DNA from: Candidatus Opimibacter skivensis
GTDB taxonomy: Bacteria > Bacteroidota > Bacteroidia > Chitinophagales > Saprospiraceae
Reading direction: 5' to 3'
DNA length: 64,000 nt
Assembly: GCA_016721905.1 (NCBI GenBank)
Contig: JADKHH010000036.1
Span: 62,001-126,000 of the forward strand
Shown here piece after piece: positions 33,973-43,550 of the stretch. Under the pieces are notes generated by a model. The model had not been told where the DNA came from. It saw only the letters and a program-made list of their open reading frames with translations, and searched no databases. Every line of letters starts with the position of its first letter. The stretch's first letter is position 1. Position numbers and translations under genes: made by a program.

Positions 33973-36021
33973 ATGCAATTACTTGAAAATTATGTAGGCG
34001 GTCGTTGGATGCCGGGAGAAGGCAAAGAAACGACCTTGGTCAATGCTGTACACGGCAATCCTGTGGCCTACTCCCGATCAGGAGGAGTAGATTTCAATGC
34101 TATACTGGAATACGGTCGCAAGACAGGTGGACCTGCACTGCGAAAGATGACTTTCCATGAGCGGGGCCGGATGATCAAAGCACTTGCTTTATTCCTGCAT
34201 GACCGCAAAGACAAATATTATCCGATCAGTTATCAGACAGGTGCCACCAAGGCAGACAGTTGGGTGGATATCGAAGGGGGCATTGGAAATCTCTTTGCGA
34301 ATGCAAGCCTGCGGAGACGGTTCCCGGACCTACCCTATCATGTGGAAGGAGAAGCAATCGCGAGTTCAAAGAATGGCAAGTTTATAGGCCATCATATCAT
34401 GGTCCCTAAACAGGGAATTGCTATTCACATCAATGCCTTTAATTTTCCGATCTGGGGGATGCTTGAAAAAATAGCCGTCAACCTCCTCGCCGGTGTTCCT
34501 GCTCTCGTCAAACCAGCTACGGTTTCTTCCTATGTGACCGAAGCTATATTCCGTGACATTATTGCATCAGGTATTTTGCCTGTCGGGGCAGTCCAGCTAT
34601 TAGTCGGTTCAGCACATGGCATACTTGATCACGTACAATCACAGGACGTGGTGACTTTCACAGGCTCAGCCTCTACAGGTCAACAGCTAAAAGCTCATCC
34701 AAGAATTATCTCTGAAGCAGTGCCTTTTAATCTTGAAGCAGATTCACTTAACTGCAGCATCCTGGGAGAAGATGCAAAGCCGGGCACAGAAGAATTTGAC
34801 CTGTTTATCAAAGAGGTCCGCAAAGAAATGACGCTGAAATGCGGGCAGCGATGTACAGGTATACGTAGAGCAATTGTTCCCGCGCATCTACTGGAAGATG
34901 TGCAGATAGCACTCAGCAAAGCACTTGCGCAGACAACCATTGGTGATCCTCAAGTGGAAGGCGTGCGTATGGGCGCACTAGCGGGTAAAACACAGGTCGC
35001 AGAAGTCAGGAGCCAGGTGGAAAAATTGCTGAAGGAAACCAATATGGTGTATGGCAATTTGAATGAAGTCACACTCATTGGTGCCAACGCAGAACAAGGT
35101 GCATTTCTTTCTCCTATGCTCCTCGTCAATGAGCATCCGTTGTCTTCAACGCTTGTGCATGAAGTTGAGGCCTTTGGCCCGGTATGCACATTGATGCCAT
35201 ACGCAAATCTTGATGAGGCTATTGAAATAGCCAAGATGGGCAAAGGATCACTTTGTTCTTCGATAGTGACCTATGACAATGAAATTGCAAAACAATTTGT
35301 CGTAGGTGCTGCATCACATCATGGACGCATCCTCGTATTGAATCGTGAATGTGCTAAGGAAAATACAGGGCATGGCTCTCCCCTGCCACTCTTGACACAT
35401 GGTGGACCGGGTCGCGCAGGTGGTGGTGAAGAGATGGGTGGTATGCGCGGTGTATTGCATTATCTGCAACGCTGTGCCATACAAGGTTCACCAACAACAC
35501 TCACTGAAATCACTTCTATCTATCAGTATGGTGGTCAATACAAAGATCCGGGTGTACATCCGTTCAGAAAATATTTTGAAGAGCTGACAGTCGGTGACAC
35601 CGTCATCACGCATAAGCGGACCATCACTGAATCTGATATTGTTGCATTTGCAAATATCAGCTGGGATCATTTCTATGCGCATACGGATGTGACATCCCTC
35701 GAAGGAACGACATTTACACAACGTGTTGCCCACGGATATTTTGTATTGTCAATGGCGGCCGGATTATTTGTTGATCCGGGAAAAGGGCCCGTATTACTCA
35801 ATTATGGACTTGAAGAATGTCGGTTTACCAAGCCTGTGTATGCAGGCATGACGCTGGGGGTCAGGTTGACGGTCAAAGAAAAACTACCCGTAGATCCGAA
35901 AGAAGAAGATGTGATCCACAAGGGAATCGTAAAATTCCTAGTGGATGTGTTTGATGAAACAGGGGAAACGGTGGCGATCGCTACGATCTTGACGATGGTA
36001 CAGAAAAGAGTGAGCAGTTAG
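33973..36021 (+). CDS. paaZ: PaaZ: oxepin-CoA hydrolase / semialdehyde dehydrogenase
   Basis: 682 residues, the full bifunctional length. The aldehyde dehydrogenase half (1-~520) shows HINAFNFPIWGMLEKIAVNLLAGVPALVKPA, TFTGSASTGQ and the catalytic Cys in KCGQRCTGIRR. FNLEADSLNCSILG is the PaaZ variant of the Glu motif. The MaoC-like hydratase half (about 535-675) shows FANISWDHFYAHTD and RVAHGYFVLSMAAGLF. It opens the oxepin-CoA ring and oxidises the aldehyde in aerobic phenylacetate catabolism. paaABCDE are not in the window. The stop TAG (36019-36021) lies inside a heptad array. Confidence 0.95.
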   Translation: MQLLENYVGGRWMPGEGKETTLVNAVHGNPVAYSRSGGVDFNAILEYGRKTGGPALRKMTFHERGRMIKALALFLHDRKDKYYPISYQTGATKADSWVDIEGGIGNLFANASLRRRFPDLPYHVEGEAIASSKNGKFIGHHIMVPKQGIAIHINAFNFPIWGMLEKIAVNLLAGVPALVKPATVSSYVTEAIFRDIIASGILPVGAVQLLVGSAHGILDHVQSQDVVTFTGSASTGQQLKAHPRIISEAVPFNLEADSLNCSILGEDAKPGTEEFDLFIKEVRKEMTLKCGQRCTGIRRAIVPAHLLEDVQIALSKALAQTTIGDPQVEGVRMGALAGKTQVAEVRSQVEKLLKETNMVYGNLNEVTLIGANAEQGAFLSPMLLVNEHPLSSTLVHEVEAFGPVCTLMPYANLDEAIEIAKMGKGSLCSSIVTYDNEIAKQFVVGAASHHGRILVLNRECAKENTGHGSPLPLLTHGGPGRAGGGEEMGGMRGVLHYLQRCAIQGSPTTLTEITSIYQYGGQYKDPGVHPFRKYFEELTVGDTVITHKRTITESDIVAFANISWDHFYAHTDVTSLEGTTFTQRVAHGYFVLSMAAGLFVDPGKGPVLLNYGLEECRFTKPVYAGMTLGVRLTVKEKLPVDPKEEDVIHKGIVKFLVDVFDETGETVAIATILTMVQKRVSS

Positions 36022-36070
36022 CAGTCCTCAGTCGGCAGTTAACAGTCGGCAGTGACCAGTTGGCAGTTGC
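36009..36070 (+). repeat. Heptad array, unit AGTNNNC, containing the paaZ stop
   Basis: Eight consecutive in-phase units: AGTGAGC, AGTTAGC, AGTCCTC, AGTCGGC, AGTTAAC, AGTCGGC, AGTGACC, AGTTGGC. The stop codon of paaZ is the TAG of the second unit. This is the cleanest array in the window. Confidence 0.85.
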
Positions 36071-36090
36071 ATGTTATCAAGAGCTGTTTT

Positions 36091-36345
36091 TCAGGAATCC
36101 GTTTTATCGTCGGGCATATTAAAAATGGAACTCTTATCCTGACCGTTCCATTGTGCCCGGAATACGATGGTGAATACGATAGCCATGAAAAGGCCTGTAA
36201 TTAGGTTTTCTGTGATTGTTTCATGATTAATTGGATGATGGAACAGATAATGCTTTAGCAGTGTACCCAATCCAAAAAACATGATGGTACTGAATAAAAA
36301 GTATCTCAATGCGCTTTTGAACAAATACAGTTTATCTGGTTTCAT
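36091..36345 (-). CDS. Small two-helix membrane protein
   Basis: 84 residues, not recognised. Two hydrophobic helices are visible: FLFSTIMFFGLGTLLKHYLF (about 16-35) and NLITGLFMAIVFTIVFRA (about 47-64), followed by a polar acidic tail. Probably an inner-membrane protein. It is convergent with paaZ and divergent from the enoyl-CoA hydratase gene. Comparable small proteins of this shape are common in Bacteroidota; no function can be given. Confidence 0.55.
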   Translation of the reverse strand: MKPDKLYLFKSALRYFLFSTIMFFGLGTLLKHYLFHHPINHETITENLITGLFMAIVFTIVFRAQWNGQDKSSIFNMPDDKTDS

Positions 36346-36393
36346 AAAGAATTGCTGTTTATTTCCATGAAGTTAAAGCATTACTTTCGTTCC

Positions 36394-36425
36394 TTTGATA
36401 TATTTGCGCACTTAACTTACATTTG
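36394..36425 (+). promoter_or_regulatory. Consensus Bacteroidota promoter for enoyl-CoA hydratase
   Basis: TTTG (36394-36397), 20-nt spacer, TACATTTG (36418-36425). This is an exact match to TTTG-N19-21-TAnnTTTG and the best promoter in the window. It lies 28 nt before the ATG at 36454. Confidence 0.7.
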
Positions 36426-36453
36426 AATAACCACTTTATTGAATAGCCAACTT

Positions 36454-37209
36454 ATGGAAGGATCCATCACCCTCTCGATTGATAAGCATATTGCCGTCAT
36501 TACCTTTTCACACCCGGTACACAATTCCATGCCGGGGTATCTCCTATCTGACCTGGCCGCCCATATAAAAAAGGCTGGCGAAAATCCGGATGTCCATGTG
36601 ATCGTGTTGAGCTCAGGCGGGGATCGGACTTTTTGTGCAGGGGCTAGTTTTGATGAATTGATTACGATCACCAATTCAGAAGACGGAAAAAAATTCTTCC
36701 TTGGATTTGCGCATGTCATCAATGCCATGCGTAAATGCCCTAAAATCATCATCTGCCGTGTACATGGCAAGGCTATTGGTGGAGGTGTTGGTATTGCAGC
36801 CGCTGCAGACTATTGTATGGCTACCAATTATGGAACAATCAAGCTGAGCGAACTCGCTCTTGGCATCGGCCCTTTTGTCATCGGGCCTGCAGTTGAACGG
36901 AAGATAGGTCTCAGTGCATTTAGTCAGTTAGCCCTCAATGCTACCGAATGGCAGACAGCTATCTGGGCAAAAGAAAAAGGACTGTATCACGAAGTCTTTG
37001 ACAGCATCGAACAACTGGATGCCTATGTGGATGAACTATCCCAACGACTTGCTGCCACCAGCTCATCTGCCTTACTAGCGTTAAAGCAAGCGTTGTGGCA
37101 TGATACCCAGCACTGGGATCAGCTCCTCGAAGAACGCGCAGGCATCAGCGGACGACTTGTCATCACTGAAGCTTCCCAGAAAGCAATTCGCGAGTCTAAA
37201 ATCGTTTAA
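36454..37209 (+). CDS. Enoyl-CoA hydratase/isomerase family protein
   Basis: 251 residues from the ATG at 36454. Crotonase fold: FCAGASFDELI (oxyanion loop, about 61-71), CRVHGKAIGGGVGIAAAADYCMA (second oxyanion Gly, about 100-123), and GLGIGP-like LSELALGIGPFVIGPAVERKIG. The second catalytic Glu expected in hydratases aligns within KLSELALG. A role in phenylacetate or fatty-acid beta-oxidation is plausible given nearby paaZ. The family is broad (hydratase, isomerase, dehydratase), so substrate is open. Confidence 0.85.
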   Translation: MEGSITLSIDKHIAVITFSHPVHNSMPGYLLSDLAAHIKKAGENPDVHVIVLSSGGDRTFCAGASFDELITITNSEDGKKFFLGFAHVINAMRKCPKIIICRVHGKAIGGGVGIAAAADYCMATNYGTIKLSELALGIGPFVIGPAVERKIGLSAFSQLALNATEWQTAIWAKEKGLYHEVFDSIEQLDAYVDELSQRLAATSSSALLALKQALWHDTQHWDQLLEERAGISGRLVITEASQKAIRESKIV

Positions 37210-37241
37210 TCACCATCCATTTCTTTGGAATGGTCTGCTGA

Positions 37242-39935
37242 TTAGAAGCCTCCAAATATTGAATCAAAATCTGTGGCCACGCCTATCCGGATAGCAAAGT
37301 CCTGATAGGTATAATCCTGCCATGAGGTTACGAATTCCACACGTAAGACGCGAAGGATATAGTTGATTCCATAGCCGATTTCAGCGTATTGATTTGATTG
37401 AGGACTGACCAGTGTATTGAATATCACATTTTCGCGGATACCCTGGCGTCTGAAATAATCAAACTGTGTCAACGCAAAACGTCTGAACTGGTAATTGAAA
37501 AGTCCATAGGCATACTGATCATCTGTACTGTACAGATAGTAGTCCAGCATCCTGAATGCACTGACAGGATTGGCCGGTGAGCCGATCATACGGCTACCAG
37601 GGAAATGGGCGAAATCGTGGAAATACTTTGGCTTATCGTCACCCAAAAACATACCGCCTGCAATGCGCATACTCAACTGACTGCCTGCACCCACAGCTAC
37701 TTTGGCATCAAACTGGGCAGTCGCCAGATCAAATGGATCATAATCTTCACCCCATCCCTTTCTGTACATCAACGTAAGCATTGGGGAATCACTATAATCC
37801 TTGCGCTTGGCCCCTCTTTCCACCTTATACTTCCAGAAGGGCTTTACCCAAACAGATCCTTCAGTGATGATTGCTTTGTGGTCATTAAACACATCGTCGT
37901 TACCGGCGAGATGCATTGGATCATTGTCTGTATACAATAAACTCTTGTCATCAAAAAAGACAAGGTCTGTGGTATTCACTAATCTCTTGCGATCTGCATA
38001 TTCTCCAGTAACATCAAAACCTACAGCTTTGGAAATATTCTGCTTGTACGTGATCCTTCCAAATTGCTGCTCATAGATTTTCATGTAGTTTCGATTGACG
38101 AACAAGGTATACAACGAGTTAGCCCATGCATAGATCGGATGATCATATCCATACTGCCTTGTTTGATTTCCACCTTGCATCGATACACTCCAACCTTTAC
38201 CGAAGAGTTTGAATTTGGCCTCATAATTAATCGCCTCCCTGGAGATAGCATATCTACCCAATGCACCGGCTGTCCAGTTTAAAGGCTTATTGCCACTATT
38301 ACCAAACTCCAATTCATATCCGAAATGAAAACCATCTACAGTATTGAAATTGATGGATTGCAGAATTGCTTTCAACTGCAGATAGGTCTTGTCATTCAGA
38401 CTGTATCTCCCTCCAGTGATCAGATGCATTAGTTTGAAATCAGTCCTTCGTTTCACATTTGCTGAAAATCCATCTTCTCCCAACATCACCGTCACGGAGT
38501 CCTGACCTTCTTCTGTTTCATCTTCCGGAGGAGCAGGGATGGCTGCAATACTATCCAGGCGCTGATAACCCTTCACCTCATAATCTGTCAATGGCAATGG
38601 CCGCATCGTCTGCCAATAAGCGGAATCACGCTTGTACGCAGTACTATCAATAACCTGTGTTGATAAATTCGGTAAATCAACAGTATCCACATCCGGCAGC
38701 GCTTCAATCTCTTGTTGCTCATACTCACGCATCATCTTGCGCAATTGTTTTGCACTCAGTTCTTCACCGCTGTCAAGGCTCAGCAAGCCTTCATCGAATG
38801 AACGGTTTTTCATTTTTGCATCAGATGCCTTTGCATCTTCCGTCTCCACTTTTACATCCAACACGGTGACGGGTACTTCAAGATCAGGATTCAGCTTGAT
38901 TTTATAATCATTGAGCTTGGCGAAATACCTGTACTCGAATGCGAATCCGAACACACTCCCGCCCACATCATATATCTCATGAACAGGAAGCCAAACATCT
39001 GGAAGGATCGGTTCAAACTGTTGCTGTATGTCAAAACGTATACCCCAGATATAGGTAGCTAAATCGAGGCTATGAATACTCCAAACATTGTCGACGATGT
39101 AAATAAATCCTTCAAACACAGAATCGCCTTTGGCCCTCGGTGTCACTTTTATTTTATTGATCACATTGCCTCCGTCCTGGATAAAACCCATGTATTCGAA
39201 ACGATAATGTCCAAAAGCATCAGGTGCCAGTGGAGATATACCATTCACTACCTGAGGTTCATAAAAACTGCTGTATATAAAACTGCTCGGGCTTGTATTA
39301 TTGTCATCGCCGGTTGTCCGGATGGAAATCACGGTATCCCTGTACTGATCCGGGCGGATGTAGTGAAGTTTGCTGACCGATTCCTGCGTAAAGGCTACAG
39401 TTGAATCTATACCTTCTTCGGCTAAGGCTTTATTGATTTGTTTCCGAAGCAGCCATGGGGTTTTTAATAAGCGGCCACTTCCTTTGATATAGACCATGGC
39501 ATTATACTCATCTACCTGTAATGAATGATATTTTGCCTTTGCGATGGCCCGGCGCATGATGGTGTATGCAGGATCTTCTCCATTGCCGGAAACGACGGCT
39601 TCGGGCAGGGCTACTACTTCTGGTCGCATGACAGCCCTGAATGAAGTGTAGGAGGAACCTATAGTGAAGGTGGTATCGATTGGGGTATAGCCTAGATATT
39701 GAAATCTGACTTTGTATTTGCCAGGTGCGAGTGCCAGTATGTATTCGCCCTCAACATTGGATGCTACTCCCTGGCTTGTACCCATCACGCCGATACTTGC
39801 AAATGGTAATGGCTCTCCGCTAATATCCACCACTTTGCCTTTAATGCCTTGAGCCTGAAGGCTATAGGATGCTAGCAAAAAGACAAGAAGACCAAGGAGA
39901 TTCCCAGAGAATGATAGTTGGCGTTGTGATTTCAT
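37242..39935 (-). CDS. DUF5686/carboxypeptidase-regulatory-like outer-membrane protein
   Basis: 897 residues. The signal peptide ends YSLQAQ. A carboxypeptidase-D-like regulatory domain follows (about 30-110; GIKGKVVDISGEPLPFASIGVMGTSQGVASNVEGEYILALAPGKYKVRFQYLGY), as at the N-terminus of TonB-linked proteins. The DUF5686 region follows (PAYTIMRRAIAKAKYHSLQVDEYNAMVYIKGSGRL) and then a long region of alternating beta strands consistent with an outer-membrane barrel. The acidic, coiled middle (about 385-450) is unconserved. Function unknown; the family is abundant in Bacteroidota. It is divergent from the glycosyltransferase gene. Confidence 0.85.
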   Translation of the reverse strand: MKSQRQLSFSGNLLGLLVFLLASYSLQAQGIKGKVVDISGEPLPFASIGVMGTSQGVASNVEGEYILALAPGKYKVRFQYLGYTPIDTTFTIGSSYTSFRAVMRPEVVALPEAVVSGNGEDPAYTIMRRAIAKAKYHSLQVDEYNAMVYIKGSGRLLKTPWLLRKQINKALAEEGIDSTVAFTQESVSKLHYIRPDQYRDTVISIRTTGDDNNTSPSSFIYSSFYEPQVVNGISPLAPDAFGHYRFEYMGFIQDGGNVINKIKVTPRAKGDSVFEGFIYIVDNVWSIHSLDLATYIWGIRFDIQQQFEPILPDVWLPVHEIYDVGGSVFGFAFEYRYFAKLNDYKIKLNPDLEVPVTVLDVKVETEDAKASDAKMKNRSFDEGLLSLDSGEELSAKQLRKMMREYEQQEIEALPDVDTVDLPNLSTQVIDSTAYKRDSAYWQTMRPLPLTDYEVKGYQRLDSIAAIPAPPEDETEEGQDSVTVMLGEDGFSANVKRRTDFKLMHLITGGRYSLNDKTYLQLKAILQSINFNTVDGFHFGYELEFGNSGNKPLNWTAGALGRYAISREAINYEAKFKLFGKGWSVSMQGGNQTRQYGYDHPIYAWANSLYTLFVNRNYMKIYEQQFGRITYKQNISKAVGFDVTGEYADRKRLVNTTDLVFFDDKSLLYTDNDPMHLAGNDDVFNDHKAIITEGSVWVKPFWKYKVERGAKRKDYSDSPMLTLMYRKGWGEDYDPFDLATAQFDAKVAVGAGSQLSMRIAGGMFLGDDKPKYFHDFAHFPGSRMIGSPANPVSAFRMLDYYLYSTDDQYAYGLFNYQFRRFALTQFDYFRRQGIRENVIFNTLVSPQSNQYAEIGYGINYILRVLRVEFVTSWQDYTYQDFAIRIGVATDFDSIFGGF

Positions 39936-40072
39936 GGTTTAAAGATATCATCCCTAGACTCAGTCAGGTGCTGTATTGTTACAGGTTTAAGTTCATTTTA
40001 ACGATTTCTGCTACAACGGCCTTTTCACTGCTGCTTCAGAAAACACATTTCACCTATCTTACCCCAGCGAAA

Positions 40073-41182
40073 ATGGCAACAGACAAAAACCACTTCAAAA
40101 TCCTGGTGATCAGTGATTACCGTTCCGTAGGCTCTTCAAGACCGGAGGCAGAAATTTTTATCCGGTTGGCACAATTGGGACATCAGCTTCACGTCATCAC
40201 TCATGCGGATGCCCATTATTACAATCAGCGATTTCGGGAGCATGGGATCTCCGTGTTTGAAAACCCACCTTCAAAAAAAATCTCATTCTCTTATATCCGT
40301 TTCCTAAAAAGTCTTCTCAAAGAGCACACGTATGATTTTGTGCATGCTTTCAACAGTAAAGGGTTGACCAATGCGGTGTGGGCCCTGGCCGGCAATAAAG
40401 CAAAACTGATCGCTTACCGGGGTTATGCAGGACAAACCCATTGGTATGACCCTATGATGTACCTTAAATATTTCCATCCAAGGGTTGACCATATTATCTG
40501 TGTCAGTCAGGACATTGAAGACATCCTGTCAAAGAATATGATCGGTGGACGAAAGAAACTCACTACAATCCCAAAAGGTCACGATCCTGCATGGTACAAG
40601 AGCATTATTCCTGTTGAAAGAAAAACACTGGGGTTCACAGAACATGAAATACTTGTTTGTTTCCTGGCCAATGTGAGACCTTTTAAAGGTCTCCCCTACT
40701 TATTGAAAGCCACGCATTTGATACCTGCCGGCTTACCCATTCATTTTCTCTTTATCGGTCATGGGTATGATGAGCCTTCGATAAGACAAGAAATGGATGG
40801 CAGTCCATTTAAAGAAAAATTTCATTTGCTTGGCTTCAGGAGCGATGCGCGTGAAGTGCTCGCTGCCTGTGACTGTTTGGTACAAACTTCTACCCATGGA
40901 GAAGGTTTGTCAAAATCTGTAGTGGAATCTATGTTCCTCGGCATTGCACCGATCATCACAAATATACCTGGTAACCGGGACCTGATGAAGGATGGTGAAT
41001 CCGGGTGGATGGTCCCTGCAAAAGATCCAACATCAATTGCACAAGCACTTACAGAGATGGCTTCAGATAAAGCAGAGCGGGAAAGAAGAGGAGTGGCTGC
41101 GACTGAATATATGCGTACGCATTTTCATATTGATCAGACCGTGGAAAGGTTTGTCGATCTCTATGAGCGATTGAAGTTGTGA
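40073..41182 (+). CDS. Glycosyltransferase family 4-like protein
   Basis: 369 residues from the ATG at 40073. The open frame extends further upstream into the divergent gene but has no homologous start there. GT-B fold: N-terminal KILVISDYRSVGSSRPEAEIFIRLAQLGHQLHVITH, and C-terminal CFLANVRPFKGLPYLLKATHLI, LGFRSDAREVLAACDCLVQTSTHGEGLSKSVVESMFLGIAPIITNIPGNRDLM (E-x7-E motif). It transfers sugar from a nucleotide donor to a cell-envelope glycan or lipid; acceptor unknown. Cytoplasmic or peripheral membrane. The stop TGA (41180-41182) lies within a GTGARNN heptad. Confidence 0.85.
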   Translation: MATDKNHFKILVISDYRSVGSSRPEAEIFIRLAQLGHQLHVITHADAHYYNQRFREHGISVFENPPSKKISFSYIRFLKSLLKEHTYDFVHAFNSKGLTNAVWALAGNKAKLIAYRGYAGQTHWYDPMMYLKYFHPRVDHIICVSQDIEDILSKNMIGGRKKLTTIPKGHDPAWYKSIIPVERKTLGFTEHEILVCFLANVRPFKGLPYLLKATHLIPAGLPIHFLFIGHGYDEPSIRQEMDGSPFKEKFHLLGFRSDAREVLAACDCLVQTSTHGEGLSKSVVESMFLGIAPIITNIPGNRDLMKDGESGWMVPAKDPTSIAQALTEMASDKAERERRGVAATEYMRTHFHIDQTVERFVDLYERLKL

Positions 41183-41206
41183 ATTGTGAGTTGTGAGTTG
41201 TGAGTC
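41179..41206 (+). repeat. Heptad array, unit GTGARTT, containing a stop codon
   Basis: GTGAATT, GTGAGTT, GTGAGTT, GTGAGTC in phase. The first unit provides the TGA stop of the glycosyltransferase gene. Confidence 0.75.
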
Positions 41207-41213
41207 TTTATAA

Positions 41214-41273
41214 AAAAAAAATATTGCTTGTAGAGACGCGATTAATCGCGTCTCTACAAGCAATATTTTTTTT
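41214..41273. terminator. 60-bp perfect palindrome, bidirectional terminator
   Basis: Every base from 41214 to 41273 pairs about the centre 41243/41244. The inner 30 bp (arm TGTAGAGACGCGATT) are identical to the palindrome at 48602-48663; the outer arms (AAAAAAAATATTGCT) are not. The A8/T8 ends make it a good terminator for the glycosyltransferase (+) and sod (-), which converge on it. Confidence 0.8.
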
Positions 41274-41280
41274 AAAGAAT

Positions 41281-41889
41281 TTATTTAGCGGCAGTGTATC
41301 TGCGTGCTACTTCATCCCAGTTGACGACATTCCAGAAGGCGGCGACATAGTCAGGGCGGCGGTTCTGGTAATTGAGATAGTAGGCATGTTCCCACACATC
41401 AAGGCCGAGAATGGGTGTACCCCGGAGGGCGCTGACATCCATTAATGGGTTGTCCTGATTTGGAGTATTGATGACTGCAAGAGCACCGGCTGCATCGACC
41501 ATCAGCCAGGCCCAGCCTGAACCGAACTGAGTCGTAGCGGCTTTACCAAAGGCTTCTTTAAATTCATTGAAACTACCGAAGCGGGTCACGATGTCGTCAG
41601 CTAATGCACCTGACGGTTCACCTCCACCATTTGGGGACATAACCTCCCAAAACAGATTATGATTGTAATAGCCTCCACCGTTATTACGGATTGCCGGGCT
41701 TTGCCTGGAAACCTGACCAAGAATTTCTTCAATCGATTTTCCTTCAAGGGCTGTGCCCTCTATGGCGGCATTCAGGTTGTTAGTATAGGCTGCATGATGC
41801 TTGCCGTGGTGAATTTCCATTGTCTTGGCATCAATATGAGGCTCAAGTGCATTTGTGCTATAAGGAAGCGCTGGGAGTTGAAAAGCCAT
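41281..41889 (-). CDS. sodA: Superoxide dismutase, Mn type
   Basis: 202 residues. Metal ligands sit in the usual places: H in MEIHHGKHHAAY, H in GGGYYNHNLFW, and D and H in GLDVWEHAYYLNYQNRRPDY. The GGGYYNH stretch with Gly and the Gln in NTPNQDNPLM (in place of a Gln before the second His) favour the Mn or cambialistic type over Fe. It converts superoxide to hydrogen peroxide and oxygen. No signal peptide, so cytoplasmic. Divergent from the Met-rich lipoprotein gene. Confidence 0.93.
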   Translation of the reverse strand: MAFQLPALPYSTNALEPHIDAKTMEIHHGKHHAAYTNNLNAAIEGTALEGKSIEEILGQVSRQSPAIRNNGGGYYNHNLFWEVMSPNGGGEPSGALADDIVTRFGSFNEFKEAFGKAATTQFGSGWAWLMVDAAGALAVINTPNQDNPLMDVSALRGTPILGLDVWEHAYYLNYQNRRPDYVAAFWNVVNWDEVARRYTAAK

Positions 41890-42005
41890 GGTTTGTTGTG
41901 TTTTCTGATTAAAAAATGATTTTGTAATGATACAACATGAACCGGAAAATTCCTAAAAGGTTTACATTTCCTAAGGGACCGGACCACAAACTTAAGGACT
42001 ATCTT

Positions 42006-42013
42006 TACCTTTG
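42006..42013 (+). promoter_or_regulatory. -7 box for the Met-rich lipoprotein
   Basis: TACCTTTG, perfect TAnnTTTG, lies 72 nt before the ATG at 42086. A -33 TTTG is not evident. Confidence 0.4.
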
Positions 42014-42085
42014 AAAATCAGGGAGTATTTCCTGATCGGAATTGATGTACTTTTCAATCTCTGAAAACCACTTTAAATCGTGCTT

Positions 42086-42979
42086 ATGAATACTCGTCAA
42101 TCGTTTCTATCGCTGGTCACCATGGGCTTCCTGACCATGACACTCCTGTCCAGTTGTGGTGACATAGAGCAGAACCTTGTCCTCAATGCCAACGGGTCGG
42201 GCACCCTTGAAACCTCTTTTGATGTAGGGGAGATGATGGGTATGATGAAAGGGATGGGTGAAATGGGGGACTTACAAAATGACGATGTAACCATTTCATC
42301 TGGTGAGCCAGCAGATTCAACACTCACCGTTACAGAGGAACCTAAAGATCCTATGGAATTGATTATTGAGAAAGTGACAGATCCCGCGTACAGCCGTGAT
42401 TTTGACACCTTGATTTCCTTTATCAGTATCATGCCGGATAGCGTAAAGCAAAAAGAAACCCGGATGGACCTGGTCAGTAAAATAAACCTACGCATGCGCT
42501 CACCAGCCAATAGTACATCGCTCATCATGGGGGTGGTCATGAATTTTGACAACAAGGCTCAACTCGATGAGTTGGTCAAGTATATTGAAACCATGGATAA
42601 TTCTTCCAGTACAGGTATGTTGCCAGGCATGGGTGGCGGTGGAATGCAGTCTGAGACCTTCCTGGTCTTTGACGCAGATATGAAAGCAGGTTGGATCAGA
42701 GTTGATTCAATAGATTACAGTGGAATGGCCCCTGAAATGGGTATGTCAGGCGACAGTACGAATACGATGAGCAGTGAGGACATGGGGATGATGGAGATGA
42801 TGTTTGGCAACAGTAAAATCAAATCTGTGATCCATGTGCCTGGCGAAGTCATATCCTGCTCTAACAAGGATGCTATCCTGACCAAGGACAATAAGGTCAT
42901 CATCGAATATAGCTTTATGGAGGCCCTCAAGAAGGGGAAAGTACCCGGCTATACCATCAACTTTACACCTAAGAAATAG
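42086..42979 (+). CDS. Methionine-rich lipoprotein of unknown function
   Basis: 297 residues from the ATG at 42086, with lipobox LLSSC. It begins CGDIEQNLVLNANGSGTLETSFDVGEMM, a pattern seen in bacterial lipoproteins with a 'conserved beta meander' (…q.l.inadGsG.l…D). It has three methionine clusters: GEMMGMMKGMGEMG (about 50-63), a GMLPGMGGGGMQ loop (about 175-186) and SSEDMGMMEMMFG (about 230-243). Met clusters can bind Cu(I) or other soft metals; no metal ligand set is proven. Divergent from sod and convergent with doxX. Confidence 0.65.
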   Translation: MNTRQSFLSLVTMGFLTMTLLSSCGDIEQNLVLNANGSGTLETSFDVGEMMGMMKGMGEMGDLQNDDVTISSGEPADSTLTVTEEPKDPMELIIEKVTDPAYSRDFDTLISFISIMPDSVKQKETRMDLVSKINLRMRSPANSTSLIMGVVMNFDNKAQLDELVKYIETMDNSSSTGMLPGMGGGGMQSETFLVFDADMKAGWIRVDSIDYSGMAPEMGMSGDSTNTMSSEDMGMMEMMFGNSKIKSVIHVPGEVISCSNKDAILTKDNKVIIEYSFMEALKKGKVPGYTINFTPKK

Positions 42980-43001
42980 TCGCAGGCTACTATAGTCCCT
43001 T

Positions 43002-43430
43002 TTATTTCACAGTGCGAGGCTGCACCAGGTAATCGATTGAATATTTGCCAGGACCTGTTAACATCAAGGTGATGTAAGGTACAAGGAACAAAATGCCGTG
43101 TTCCTTATCGCCGAGCGGATCAGGCCCATGGACTACAAATACGATGACCACCGCTACGATGATCAGTGGAACCAGGAAGAGCCTGGTGCCAATGCCCAGC
43201 GCAAGAAACATCGAACAAAAGAATTCTGCAAAAACGGTCAGGGCCAGGGAAATCTCATCTCCGAGACCCATAAAATTGTAAAAATCACCTGATTTCTCTG
43301 AGAATCCCATAAGCTTTGACCAGCCATGCGTAGCCATTAAAAGACCTGCGCCCATCCTTAAAATGAGCAATCCAGCATCTGCTGCTGATCCATATGTCGT
43401 AGCTTTTAGTAGTGTACGCAAGTAATTCAT
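43002..43430 (-). CDS. DoxX family membrane protein
   Basis: 142 residues with four hydrophobic segments. Family pattern: GLLILRMGAGLLMATHGWSKLMGF (about 20-43), LTVFAEFFCSMFLALGIGTRLFLVPLIIVAVVIVF (about 64-98), and a last helix ILFLVPYITLMLTGPGKYSIDYLV. DoxX-like proteins are linked to redox or membrane-stress functions, but the biochemical role is mostly unknown. Inner membrane. Monocistronic. Confidence 0.85.
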   Translation of the reverse strand: MNYLRTLLKATTYGSAADAGLLILRMGAGLLMATHGWSKLMGFSEKSGDFYNFMGLGDEISLALTVFAEFFCSMFLALGIGTRLFLVPLIIVAVVIVFVVHGPDPLGDKEHGILFLVPYITLMLTGPGKYSIDYLVQPRTVK

Positions 43431-43550
43431 TCGATTCCTGTTTTAGTTTCCTGAAGTTTAATAGGCTGTTTCGCTCTTCCTGAACAAGGGCGATATAGTA
43501 CAAATGTAATGGTGGGGCTTTTGTTTAAAACAAGATTGGTACATTTTTTG

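Noticed and set aside
39869..40072. N-terminal extension of the glycosyltransferase frame
   Set aside because: It overlaps the divergent DUF5686 gene and its promoter region, and the homologous start is MATDKNHFKILVISDY at 40073.
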